From an uncultured Eubacterium sp. (GTDB lineage: Bacteria > Bacillota > Clostridia > Lachnospirales > Lachnospiraceae), in NCBI GenBank assembly GCA_947385775.1, contig CANDMI010000013.1, forward strand, positions 1 through 60,900: DNA of 60,900 bases, in the 5' to 3' direction. The notes below the pieces were generated by a model, which was not told the origin of the DNA, searched no databases, and saw only the letters and a program-made list of their open reading frames with translations. A program made the position numbers and the translations under genes. Numbering within the stretch: the first letter of the stretch is position 1; every line of letters begins with the position of its first letter. This document shows, one piece after another, positions 16,988 through 25,100 of this stretch.

Positions 16988-18073
16988 ATGGGGAGCAAGG
17001 AAATTGTAAATAGATTTGCGGTAGAAGGGGATTTTATCAGGGCGGAGGAATACGGCAGCGGGCATATCAACCGGACGGAGTTGATTGAGCTAAGCCAGGG
17101 CGGGCAGGCGGTAAGGTATATTTTACAGCGGATCAATACGCAGATTTTTGCAAACGTCAGCCAGCTTATGGAAAATATCGTGTCGGTCACGTCCTTTTTA
17201 AGAGACAAAATCAGGGAGCAGGGCGGCGATCCAGACCGGGAAACGTTGCAGGTAATCCAGACAAGGGACGGCGGCAGCTATTGGAAGGACGGAGCGGATC
17301 ATTACCGTATGTATCGGTTTGTCGAGGGGGCGGCAAGTTACGATGCGGCAAAAGAGCCTGGCATATTATACGAAAGCGGAAAGGCGTTTGGACGGTTCCA
17401 GCAATTGCTTTCGGATTACCCGGCGGATACGCTGCATGAAACGATCGTGGATTTTCATAATACGCCAAAACGGTTTGAAACATTTTGCGACGCGGTGGAA
17501 GCGGATAGATGCGGCAGGGCAGCGTCCGTAGCGCAGGAGATTTCGTTTATTAAGGAGCGTAAGTCCGAGACGCAGGCGCTGACGGGGCTTTTGGAAAATG
17601 GGGAGCTGCCGCTTCGGGTCGTGCACAATGACACAAAGCTGAATAATGTGTTATTTGACAAAAATACCAAAAAAAGCTTGTGCGTCATTGATCTGGATAC
17701 GGTCATGCCGGGGACGCTGGCTTACGACTTTGGGGATGCGATTCGCTTTGGGGCGAACACGGCGGCGGAGGATGAGCCGGACGTATCGAAGGTGTCGCTG
17801 GATTTGGAGCTGTATCGGCAGTACGCGTCTGGGTATTTGTCTGGGTGCAGCGGCAGCCTTACGGAAAAAGAGCTGGAAATGCTGCCGATGGGTGCGAAGC
17901 TTATGACGTTAGAGTGCGGGATGCGGTTTTTGACGGACTATTTGAGCGGGGATACTTATTTTCGGATACACCATAAGCGGCAAAACCTGGACCGATGCAG
18001 GACGCAGCTTGCGCTTGTGGCGGACATGGAGCGCAAATGGGAGCAGATGGCGCGGCTTTCCGCTTCGGAATAA
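16988..18073 (+). CDS. nahK: N-acetylhexosamine 1-kinase (NahK-like)
   Basis: Phosphorylates the anomeric hydroxyl of GlcNAc or GalNAc released by the next enzyme, using ATP. The 361-residue protein belongs to the aminoglycoside-phosphotransferase-like kinases and tracks the Bifidobacterium NahK pattern along its length: YGSGHINRTEL, YILQRINTQIF, VHNDTKLNN with the catalytic aspartate at 215, IDLDTVMPGTLAYDFGD with the metal-binding D237, and ECGMRFLTDYLSGD near the end. Length is close to the known 359-residue enzyme. AAGGGGG precedes the ATG by 7 bp. The neighbour lnpA completes the phosphorolytic pathway. Confidence 0.9.
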   Translation: MGSKEIVNRFAVEGDFIRAEEYGSGHINRTELIELSQGGQAVRYILQRINTQIFANVSQLMENIVSVTSFLRDKIREQGGDPDRETLQVIQTRDGGSYWKDGADHYRMYRFVEGAASYDAAKEPGILYESGKAFGRFQQLLSDYPADTLHETIVDFHNTPKRFETFCDAVEADRCGRAASVAQEISFIKERKSETQALTGLLENGELPLRVVHNDTKLNNVLFDKNTKKSLCVIDLDTVMPGTLAYDFGDAIRFGANTAAEDEPDVSKVSLDLELYRQYASGYLSGCSGSLTEKELEMLPMGAKLMTLECGMRFLTDYLSGDTYFRIHHKRQNLDRCRTQLALVADMERKWEQMARLSASE

Positions 18074-18126
18074 AAATAGATAAAAATAGATATAAACAGA
18101 TTAAGAGGCGTTATATACAGTTCCTT

Positions 18127-18166
18127 AGCGGCAGTTTTTGCGAATCAGTTTGCAAAAGCTGCCGCT
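18127..18166 (+). promoter_or_regulatory. Intercistronic RNA hairpin between nahK and lnpA
   Basis: A 15-bp stem AGCGGCAGTTTTTGC / GCAAAAGCTGCCGCT with one G-U pair and a 10-nt loop. It lacks a following T-run, so it may be an RNA processing or stability structure rather than a full terminator. lnpA starts 70 bp downstream with its own GGGAGG site. Confidence 0.6.
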
Positions 18167-18235
18167 GAAAAATATTATATACCTTTGAGGGAAATGATTT
18201 GTCTTTGTAAAATTTTTTTAGGGAGGATTTAAAAA

Positions 18236-20395
18236 ATGGAAAAAACCAGGGGGCAGGTTACGATACCTACGGATATGGACGTAATTCCGCAAACGGTGCG
18301 TCTGGCGGAAAAATGGGGGGCGGATGCAGTCCGGGACTGCGACGGCACGGAATTTCCAGTTGCGCTAAAGGATGCGGGGATGAAGGTCTATGCGACCTAT
18401 TATACCACAAGGAAGGACAATGACTGGGCGAAGAAAAATCCAGAGGAGATCCAGCAGATGTACGTAATGACGCCGCGCTATACGGCTGTGGATGACAAAC
18501 TTCGCATCCCTCTTATGAAGGGACTGAATCCAGAAATGTTAGCGCTAAATAAAAGGGATGACATTACGCGCTGGTGGGAGGTCATAGACCGAAGCATAGG
18601 GGAAGTCGTGCCGCCGGAAAGCTGGAGCTTTGAGGAAGAAAGCGGCGAGGCGGTCATACGCAGTATCCCGTTTCATGATTATACGGTAAGCTTCCTTGCG
18701 TATATCATCTGGGACCCGGTGCATATGTATAACGCGACGGTGAACCAATGGGAAGGCGTAGAACATCAGATGACGTTTGACGTTCGACAGCCAAAAACCC
18801 ATGCGTTTACGTTGCAGCGGCTGGAAAACTACATCAAGTCGCATCCGTATGTGGACGTGCTGCGCTTTACTACGTTTTTCCATCAGTTTACGCTTATTTT
18901 TGACGAACAGTGCAGGGAAAAGTATGTGGACTGGTACGGCTATTCCGCGTCCGTCAGTCCTTATATACTGGAGCGGTTTGAAAAAGAAGCCGGGTATCCG
19001 TTCCGCCCGGAATATATCATTGACGAGGGGTATTACAACGGCCAGTACCGGATACCTTCCAAAGAATTTTTGGACTTTGTAGCGTTCCAGCGGCGGGAAG
19101 TGGCAAAAATCGTAAAAGAAATGGTGGACATCACCCATAAATACCAAAAAGAAGCCATGATGTTTTTGGGCGACCACTGGATTGGCACAGAGCCTTATAT
19201 GGAAGAATTTGCGGGCACGGGCGTGGACGCGGTAGTTGGCAGCGTAGGAAACGGGGCGACGCTGCGCCTGATCAGTGACATTGAAGGCGTATCCTATACC
19301 GAAGGGCGGCTTTTGCCATATTTTTTCCCGGACGTGTTTTATGAAGGCGGCAATCCATTGCAGGAAGCAAAGGAAAACTGGGTGACAGCGCGCCGCGCGA
19401 TTTTGCGTAAACCGGTAGACCGGATCGGGTATGGCGGATATTTAAAGCTGGCGCTGGATTTTCCGGATTTTGTAGATTATGTGGAGTCGGTATGCGAGGA
19501 ATTCCGTATGCTGTACCAAAATATTGCGGGTAGCCGTCCGTACTGCGCCGCAAGGGTGGCGGTATTAAACTGCTGGGGTAAGATGCGCTCCTGGGGGTGC
19601 CATATGGTGCACCATGCGATTTACCATAAGCAAAATTATTCCTATGCCGGGGTCATAGAAGCGCTGTCCGGCGCGCCGTTTGACGTTCGTTTTATCAGCT
19701 TTGCCGATATTTTGGACGATCCGGATATTTTAAAAGACATTGACGTGCTGATCAACGTCGGGGATGCGGATACGGCCCATACAGGCGGGGAGTGGTGGTG
19801 CGACCCGGTTGTGTCGGCTGCGGTTAAGCGTTTCGTATACGAGGGCGGCGGCATCATCGGCGTAGGGGAGCCGTCTGGCCATCAGGCAGGAGGACGCTTC
19901 TTCCAGCTTTCCAATGTGTTTGGCGTGGAGGAAGAACGCGGGTTTACCCTTGGGTACGATAAATATAACTGGCAGGAGCATCCGCACTTTATAATAGAAG
20001 ATACGCCGTCAGAGTTGGACTTTGGCGAGGGAAAGAAAAACATTTATGCGCTGGACGGCGCTAAAGCGCTTGCTGTTCGGGAGGAAAGCGTGCAGTTGGC
20101 GGTAAATGAATTTGGGAGCGGTCGCGCGGTTTACGTAAGCGGCCTGCCATACAGCTTTGCAAACAGCCGCCTTTTATACCGCGCGGTTCTCTGGAGCGGG
20201 GGCATGGAAGAAAAGCTCTGCCGCTGGTATTCCAAAAATTATCATGTGGATGTGCACGCATATGAGGAAACGGGCAGGTATTGCGTCGTGAACAACACGG
20301 ATAAGGAGCAGTCCACAACGATCTACAAAGGGGATGGAAGCTCTTTCTCCCTTACATTAAAGGCAGGGCAGATCATGTGGTATGAAATAGCGTAA
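18236..20395 (+). CDS. lnpA: 1,3-beta-galactosyl-N-acetylhexosamine phosphorylase (GH112)
   Basis: Cytoplasmic phosphorylase that splits galacto-N-biose or lacto-N-biose with phosphate into galactose-1-phosphate and GalNAc/GlcNAc. The 719-residue protein shows GH112 hallmarks throughout: GQVTIPTDMD at the start, RDCDGTEFP, WDPVHMYN, DWYGYSASVSP, and MFLGDHWIGTEPY, whose aspartate is residue 313, the number I recall for the catalytic acid of the Bifidobacterium enzyme. A beta/alpha barrel is followed by Rossmann-like and C-terminal domains. GNB versus LNB preference cannot be told here, and GH112 also contains galactosyl-rhamnose phosphorylases; linkage to nahK favours HexNAc substrates. Confidence 0.92.
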   Translation: MEKTRGQVTIPTDMDVIPQTVRLAEKWGADAVRDCDGTEFPVALKDAGMKVYATYYTTRKDNDWAKKNPEEIQQMYVMTPRYTAVDDKLRIPLMKGLNPEMLALNKRDDITRWWEVIDRSIGEVVPPESWSFEEESGEAVIRSIPFHDYTVSFLAYIIWDPVHMYNATVNQWEGVEHQMTFDVRQPKTHAFTLQRLENYIKSHPYVDVLRFTTFFHQFTLIFDEQCREKYVDWYGYSASVSPYILERFEKEAGYPFRPEYIIDEGYYNGQYRIPSKEFLDFVAFQRREVAKIVKEMVDITHKYQKEAMMFLGDHWIGTEPYMEEFAGTGVDAVVGSVGNGATLRLISDIEGVSYTEGRLLPYFFPDVFYEGGNPLQEAKENWVTARRAILRKPVDRIGYGGYLKLALDFPDFVDYVESVCEEFRMLYQNIAGSRPYCAARVAVLNCWGKMRSWGCHMVHHAIYHKQNYSYAGVIEALSGAPFDVRFISFADILDDPDILKDIDVLINVGDADTAHTGGEWWCDPVVSAAVKRFVYEGGGIIGVGEPSGHQAGGRFFQLSNVFGVEEERGFTLGYDKYNWQEHPHFIIEDTPSELDFGEGKKNIYALDGAKALAVREESVQLAVNEFGSGRAVYVSGLPYSFANSRLLYRAVLWSGGMEEKLCRWYSKNYHVDVHAYEETGRYCVVNNTDKEQSTTIYKGDGSSFSLTLKAGQIMWYEIA

Positions 20396-20406
20396 TTACA
20401 GTATGG

Positions 20407-20439
20407 CCAGGGACTTTGCATTTCCTGTATAGTCCCTGG
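20407..20439 (+). terminator. Hairpin after lnpA, possible terminator
   Basis: A perfect 9-bp stem CCAGGGACT / AGTCCCTGG with a 15-nt loop containing TTGCATTT. No T-run follows. A related hairpin (GGACTTTGC, loop ATTTACT) follows the galactanase gene at 31770. Confidence 0.5.
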
Positions 20440-20474
20440 GAATTGTATGCAAAAAATGGAGGTTATGTAAATCG

Positions 20475-20987
20475 ATGAACGATTATAAGCTTACCGAACA
20501 GGTGGTGAGAAAGCCCAAGGCAATGACCGGGCTTTTAAAAAAGTTGATGGTTGGATTTGCGGTGTTTTTTGTGCTGCTTGGCATTATGATCTCCCAGGGC
20601 TTTATGCTGCCGGGAGCGTTGCTGGCGCTGTTGTATTTTTTTTATGACGTTTTAAGCCAGAAGGAATACGAGTATATGCTGGAAGGGTCGACGTTTACGA
20701 TTGACGTTATTTTAGGGAAGCGCTACCGCAAGACCGCCCATGTGCTGGAGCTTGGAAAGCTGGAAGCCGTCGCGCCAAACAGACATCATGCGGTTGAAAA
20801 GTACCGCAAGGATGTGGGGTCGGTGAAGCTGCCGAAATATGACTATACCTCTTATGATGCGGATACGCCTTATTATACGATGATCATTATGGAGGATAAG
20901 CAAAAGATCAAGCTGCTGCTGGATTTGAAAGAGGATATGCTTCAGGCGATGAAGCGGAAGTATCCGGATCGGGTGTATTTGGCGTGA
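20475..20987 (+). CDS. DUF6106-like small membrane protein
   Basis: A 170-residue protein with a hydrophilic start (TEQVVRKP), one long or two short membrane helices at about 22-58, and a soluble part containing KEYEYMLEGSTFTIDVILGKRYRK and LGKLEAVAPN. This order matches what I recall of DUF6106; function unknown. TGGAGG lies about 12 bp before the ATG. It follows lnpA after a hairpin and may be part of the same transcript by readthrough. No catalytic motif is visible. Confidence 0.65.
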   Translation: MNDYKLTEQVVRKPKAMTGLLKKLMVGFAVFFVLLGIMISQGFMLPGALLALLYFFYDVLSQKEYEYMLEGSTFTIDVILGKRYRKTAHVLELGKLEAVAPNRHHAVEKYRKDVGSVKLPKYDYTSYDADTPYYTMIIMEDKQKIKLLLDLKEDMLQAMKRKYPDRVYLA

Positions 20988-21074
20988 TGAGGTTATGCTT
21001 TCATGAGGGGAGATTGAGGTATGAAGAGCCGGATTATTCGATTGATGAAATTCTGGCTATGAGGAGGATACAGA

Positions 21075-21449
21075 ATGAAACGGGAATTAGGAATCGCAAG
21101 GTGTGGACTTGCTTGTTGTCTGTGTTCAGAAAACACAAAATGCAATGGCTGTTTTTCGGATAACTGTCCTGACTACGCACAATGCGAGAATAGAAAATGC
21201 TCTATTGAAAAGGAATTCCCAGGCTGTTATGCTTGTGAAATGGATTGTAAAAGGGGATTATTGAACAAAATCAAGCCATACGGTTTTACATTGTTTATAA
21301 AAAGATATGGGAGAGAAAGCCTTCTTGACTGTCTTGAAAAAAATGAAAGGCAAGGAATACTATATCATCGTAAAGGAATTATTGGCGATTACGATGATTT
21401 TGACGATGTGGAAAAACTGATAGAATTTATTAAGACAGGAAAACGCTAA
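21075..21449 (+). CDS. DUF3795-like cysteine-rich protein
   Basis: A 124-residue protein with about eleven cysteines in its first 60 residues: ARCGLACCLCSEN, CNGCFSDNCPDYAQC, CSIEKEF and CYACEMDC. The CGLxCxxC opening is typical of DUF3795, presumed zinc- or cluster-binding. The C-terminal half (about 70-124) is charged and lacks cysteines. AGGAGG lies 8 bp upstream. Base composition is visibly more AT-rich than in lnpA, marking the start of a small accessory patch. Confidence 0.7.
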   Translation: MKRELGIARCGLACCLCSENTKCNGCFSDNCPDYAQCENRKCSIEKEFPGCYACEMDCKRGLLNKIKPYGFTLFIKRYGRESLLDCLEKNERQGILYHRKGIIGDYDDFDDVEKLIEFIKTGKR

Positions 21450-21532
21450 ATCCCTGTTTGTCTATTTTGAAAATTAAACAGCCACCATTAAAATTGTAAA
21501 GACGTGTTTTTTGTATAATTCAAGTGTGGTAG

Positions 21533-21791
21533 GAGTGTGATATATCGTATCTTTTGGAATTATATATCATCTATACAGGCAGTAGGGGAAGAAAACCCGA
21601 CACAATATCGTTGTCTAAAGAATTTTTTAATGGTGAGGATGTTGACATTGAGGATTTTCTGTAAAGTTTTTGATGAACAGAGAAAACTGTATGGAATGAC
21701 AGAGCAGACAGTGAAAGAAACAATCCGTATTTGTAAGGACAGGAATATCTTAAAAGAATATTTGGTTAGCATAATCAAAGTAACAATTTAG
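21533..21791 (+). pseudogene. Rpn-type nuclease remnant, frame-shifted
   Basis: One frame reads LLELYIIYTGSR then SLSKEFFNGEDVDIEDFL and stops at 21662-21664. A second frame continues as FCKVFDEQRKLYGMTEQT and ETIRICKDRNILKEYL to 21791. Both pieces resemble successive parts of Rpn/PD-(D/E)XK transposase-like proteins, where a linking segment is expected between them. Together they indicate an N-terminally cut gene with an internal deletion or frameshift at about 21640-21665. It is the second of three such relics in the window. Confidence 0.65.
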
Positions 21792-21821
21792 TATCAAAAT
21801 AACAGAGCAGCTGATAAGCAA

Positions 21822-21859
21822 CGCTTCTAATATTCTTTAGCCCAGTTGTGCTTTCCTAC
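21822..21859 (+). repeat. 38-bp direct repeat, left copy
   Basis: CGCTTCTAATATTCTTTAGC followed by CCAGTTGTGCTTTCCTAC. The identical 38 bases recur at 22482-22519. The two copies bracket exactly the DUF4160 gene pair and its leader. Confidence 0.9.
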
Positions 21860-21942
21860 CCTATCCAAATTTTTACTGCTTGATAGAAATATCGCAAAAA
21901 TATTTAGAACCGAATGCAACAAAATAAAGGGAGGTTTAATCA

Positions 21943-22212
21943 ATGGTATACCCATATGCAACATTAAGCGACGAAACTGAAGTTGTCCATTCTGAAATGA
22001 AACCAGATGGAAGGGTAAAGGTGTATATTGAGAAATCGGTTTACAATGGATTTCATCATGCTACCTGCTATCTGCCAGACTATACGTGGGAAGGCATAGT
22101 TGGATTTTCAGATACGGAAATGGCATATTTGAAAGAATTTGTGGAAAATAACGCCCATTTAATCATAGAGTTTGCAAAAGCAGGAGGTTTTGAGAATGCC
22201 TCAAATTTTTAA
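21943..22212 (+). CDS. Small protein paired with DUF4160, unknown function
   Basis: An 89-residue protein beginning MVYPYATLSDETEVVHSE, with an acidic strand-rich first half and a helical C-terminus (DTEMAYLKEFVENNAHLIIEFA). I do not recognise the family with certainty. AAAGGGAGG lies 6 bp before the ATG. Its end overlaps the following DUF4160 gene by 17 nt. DUF4160 genes often travel with a small DUF2442-type partner in toxin-antitoxin-like pairs. This one occupies that position, but its sequence is not clearly DUF2442. Confidence 0.6.
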   Translation: MVYPYATLSDETEVVHSEMKPDGRVKVYIEKSVYNGFHHATCYLPDYTWEGIVGFSDTEMAYLKEFVENNAHLIIEFAKAGGFENASNF

Positions 22213-22474
22213 ATTTGGTGGATATATAATTTTCTTTTGGTCAAATGAGAACAAGCCAACAGAGCCCGTCCATGTCCATATTGCAAAACATAATCCGAAA
22301 GCCAATTCAACAAAAGTGTGGATAACCAGGAGGGGGAAAGCGCTCATATGCAACAATAATTCCCATATACCTTCAAAAGAATTGAGGAAAGTAATTGCAT
22401 TTATTGAAGCAAATAGCAATGAAATTATACAAAAGTGGTACGAATATTTTGATGAAATCTGTTATTATTGCTAA
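22196..22474 (+). CDS. DUF4160 domain protein
   Basis: Start at MPQIFKFGGYIIFFWSNE is set by AGGAGG 8 bp upstream; an earlier in-frame ATG at 22172 is unlikely. The 92-residue protein fits DUF4160, with the FGGYIIFFWSNENKP start, EPVHVHIAKHN with the conserved HVH, ALICNNNSHIP, and IIQKWYEYFDE. DUF4160 members lie in predicted toxin-antitoxin-like or defence-associated pairs; molecular activity is not established. The 17-nt overlap with the upstream gene implies coupled translation. Confidence 0.75.
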   Translation: MPQIFKFGGYIIFFWSNENKPTEPVHVHIAKHNPKANSTKVWITRRGKALICNNNSHIPSKELRKVIAFIEANSNEIIQKWYEYFDEICYYC

Positions 22475-22481
22475 TAAATAC

Positions 22482-22519
22482 CGCTTCTAATATTCTTTAG
22501 CCCAGTTGTGCTTTCCTAC
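22482..22519 (+). repeat. 38-bp direct repeat, right copy
   Basis: Identical to 21822-21859. It starts 8 bp after the DUF4160 stop codon and ends before the promoter region of the sugar-binding lipoprotein gene. Confidence 0.9.
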
Positions 22520-22616
22520 ATATCCTCCGCACCCTCCCCCCGCCCTTATCGTAATTTTTAATAAAAACCCCTCGTTATTTCCTCCGATATTAGGCAATGC
22601 GAATACAATTAATCGA

Positions 22617-22673
22617 ATATGCAATCTATATAATCATATATGCAATCTATAGTGCCTTATGAATTGCTATAAT
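22617..22673 (+). promoter_or_regulatory. Tandem operator and activator-type promoter of the sugar ABC genes
   Basis: The 14-mer ATATGCAATCTATA occurs at 22617-22630 and 22638-22651, exactly 21 bp apart (two helical turns). A perfect TATAAT lies at 22668-22673, but the position for the -35 (22645-22650) reads ATCTAT, a poor match that is covered by the second repeat. This is the usual arrangement where an AraC-family activator replaces a -35 element. The AraC-type gene at 25923-26859 is the natural candidate. Confidence 0.7.
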
Positions 22674-22712
22674 ATACCCATCTCAAATAATTAAATAAGG
22701 AGGGAAAACAAT

Positions 22713-24098
22713 ATGAAAAGGAAATTAATGGCAGTATTGCTTGCAGGCGCGATGTCGATTACGGCGGTAGCGTGCGGTGGTGATTCAGGAAGTGATACAA
22801 AGGATGATTCACAGACAAGCAGTACAGACAAAGACCAGTCCGATGCGGACACATCCGCGGACAAGGAGCAGGATAAGGAAGAAGGCGGGGATTCCGCTGG
22901 CGGCGGAAAGCTGACCGTATGGGCTTGGGATCAGACCTTTAATATCAAAGCGATCAACATGGCGGCGGAGCAGTATAAAAAAGACCATCCGGATTTCGAG
23001 ATCGAGGTTGTGGAGACATCTTCCGACGACTGCCAGACGAAGCTTACAACATGCGGAAATGCGGGCGATTACAGCACGATGGCGGATATCGTATTGATGC
23101 AGGACAACAGCTACCAGAAGTTCTTAAAGAGCTATCCGGACGCATTTACCGATCTGACAGACTGCGGCATCAACTGGGATGATTTTTCAACCATTAAGCA
23201 GAGCTATTCCATGGCGGATGGCAAGCATTATGGCGTTCCTTATGATAACGGCGTATGCGCGGCATTCTATCGTACCGATGTGCTGAAAGAAGCCGGCTAT
23301 AAAATCGAAGACTTAACAGACATTACTTGGTCGAAATTTATTGAGATCGGCGAAAAAGTGCATGAAAAAACAGGCAAATACCTTTTGACAAGTGAAGCGG
23401 CCGGCGGCGATACGATCATGCTGATGATCCAGTCCTGCGGCGCGAACTTTGTAAATGAAGAAGGCCAGGCATACATAACCGGCAACGACGTTGCGGATAA
23501 ATGTATCGACCTTTACACCGAGATGGTGAAAAAAGATGTTGTAAAACTTGTAAATAACTGGGATGAATATGTAAAGACCGTAACAGACGGCGAAGCGGCC
23601 GGTATTGTAAACGGGAACTGGATGAACGCGACACTGGTAGGCATCGATGACCAGAAGGGCAACTGGCAGATTACGACAATCCCGAAGGTTGACGGCGTAG
23701 AGACTGCTACAAATTATGCAAACAACGGCGGTTCTTCTTGGTATATTACATCCAACTGCAAGGACGTGGATCTGGCAAAGGATTTCCTCGTAAGCACATT
23801 TGGTTCCAGCACGGAATTTTATGATGCGATCCTTCCGGAAACATCCGGTATCGCATGTTACCTGCCAGCAGGCGAATCAAAAGTATATAATGAGCCGGTA
23901 GCTTTTTATGATGACCAGCCGATTTATTCTACATTGGTAGAATATTCTTCCCATATTCCGGAATTTACAAAGACTCCGTACCATTATGAGGCAAGAGAGG
24001 CTGTCAACACCGCGATCATCAAGATAGTAGACGGCACTTCAAAAGAAGATGCCTTACAGGAAGCTCAGGAGACATTGGAATTTAAGATGACTGAGTAA
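22713..24098 (+). CDS. Carbohydrate ABC transporter substrate-binding lipoprotein
   Basis: Family-1 solute-binding protein of a CUT1 importer, anchored outside the membrane. A signal peptide (MKRKLMAVLLAGAMSITAVA) ends in a lipobox before Cys21. An acidic Asp/Ser/Thr-rich linker runs to about residue 65, then the binding domain begins at KLTVWAWDQTFN. It continues with typical segments (MADIVLMQDNSYQKF, YGVPYDNGVCAAFYRTDVL, ITWSKFIEIGEKV). The 461-residue length is normal. AGGAGG precedes the ATG. Two permease genes follow. The ATPase is absent, as is common in Clostridia that share one MsmK-like subunit. The substrate is inferred to be an oligosaccharide such as GNB/LNB or a galacto-oligosaccharide. 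Confidence 0.92.
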   Translation: MKRKLMAVLLAGAMSITAVACGGDSGSDTKDDSQTSSTDKDQSDADTSADKEQDKEEGGDSAGGGKLTVWAWDQTFNIKAINMAAEQYKKDHPDFEIEVVETSSDDCQTKLTTCGNAGDYSTMADIVLMQDNSYQKFLKSYPDAFTDLTDCGINWDDFSTIKQSYSMADGKHYGVPYDNGVCAAFYRTDVLKEAGYKIEDLTDITWSKFIEIGEKVHEKTGKYLLTSEAAGGDTIMLMIQSCGANFVNEEGQAYITGNDVADKCIDLYTEMVKKDVVKLVNNWDEYVKTVTDGEAAGIVNGNWMNATLVGIDDQKGNWQITTIPKVDGVETATNYANNGGSSWYITSNCKDVDLAKDFLVSTFGSSTEFYDAILPETSGIACYLPAGESKVYNEPVAFYDDQPIYSTLVEYSSHIPEFTKTPYHYEAREAVNTAIIKIVDGTSKEDALQEAQETLEFKMTE

Positions 24099-24122
24099 GC
24101 GCTGCAAAGCGGGCAAGGCGTT

Positions 24123-24156
24123 TATGGGGGACTGCTCGCAGCTCCCCCATATTTGT
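24123..24156 (+). terminator. Hairpin between binding-protein and permease genes
   Basis: TATGGGGGA pairs with TCCCCCATA, with inner pairing CTGC / GCAG, followed by TTTGTT. A partial terminator here would keep permease expression below that of the binding protein, a common design in such operons (inferred). Confidence 0.65.
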
Positions 24157-24200
24157 TGACGCATTTTTTACCAAAAAGGAAGTAGAAGGGAGGCATTGAA

Positions 24201-25100
24201 GTGAATTCAAATAAAAAAGGATTAACGCTGGTTGCCAAGCAAAGGATAGCCGGGTGGACATTTTTAACCCCGGCGACACTGATGATCGTGATTATGAGCT
24301 TTTACCCGATGGTCCGCGCGTTTATCATATCTTTGCAGACCGGGGTCGGCGCGAATATGAGGTTCGCGGAGCCGATATTCAGTAATTATAAAAGGATCCT
24401 TGCGGATAAGGTATTCCAGCAGTCCATTGTCAATACGTTCATGTACCTGCTGATACAGGTGCCAATCATGCTGCTGCTTGCGATTTTGCTGGCGCAGTTG
24501 TTAAATAACCAGCACCTTCGGTTTAAAGGGCTGTTTCGTACCTGCGTATTCTTACCGTGCGCGACGTCGCTCGTTTCCTACGCGTTGATCTTCCGTTCCT
24601 TATTTGCGCAGGAAGGGCTGATCAATACAATTCTGGTAAACTTACATATTCTGGACAAGGGGTATAATTTCCTCGGAAACTCCTTTAGCGCGAAGGTTGT
24701 CATTATCATAGCGCTGGTATGGAGGTGGACGGGATACAATATGGTATTTTACTTAGCGGGGTTACAAAATATCGAATATTCCGTATACGAAGCGGCAAAT
24801 ATTGACGGGGCAAGCGGCTGGAAGACGTTTTGGAAGATTACCGTCCCGCTGTTAAAGCCGACTATCGTTATGACCGTGATCACATCCATCAACGGTACCT
24901 TGCAGTTGTTTGACGAGTCCGTCAACCTGACCAAGGGCGGGCCTGCAAATTCCACGATCACGATGTCCCATTATGTATATAATACCTGTTTTATCAACGT
25001 CCCGAACTTTGGATACGCATCCGCGATGGCATTTTTGATCTTCCTTATGGTTGCCATCCTGGCGTTAATTAACTTGAAAGTAGGTGATACGCGTGACTAA
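24201..25100 (+). CDS. Sugar ABC transporter permease (MalF/UgpA-type)
   Basis: The first of two CUT1 membrane subunits. Start is a GTG at 24201 with AAGGGAGG 7 bp upstream. The 299 residues hold about six helices (for example LTPATLMIVIMSFYPMV and YLLIQVPIMLLLAILLAQLL). The cytoplasmic EAA loop reads EYSVYEAANIDGASGWKTFW, which docks to the ATPase. The C-terminus overlaps the next permease gene by 8 bp, indicating coupling. Confidence 0.92.
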   Translation: MNSNKKGLTLVAKQRIAGWTFLTPATLMIVIMSFYPMVRAFIISLQTGVGANMRFAEPIFSNYKRILADKVFQQSIVNTFMYLLIQVPIMLLLAILLAQLLNNQHLRFKGLFRTCVFLPCATSLVSYALIFRSLFAQEGLINTILVNLHILDKGYNFLGNSFSAKVVIIIALVWRWTGYNMVFYLAGLQNIEYSVYEAANIDGASGWKTFWKITVPLLKPTIVMTVITSINGTLQLFDESVNLTKGGPANSTITMSHYVYNTCFINVPNFGYASAMAFLIFLMVAILALINLKVGDTRD

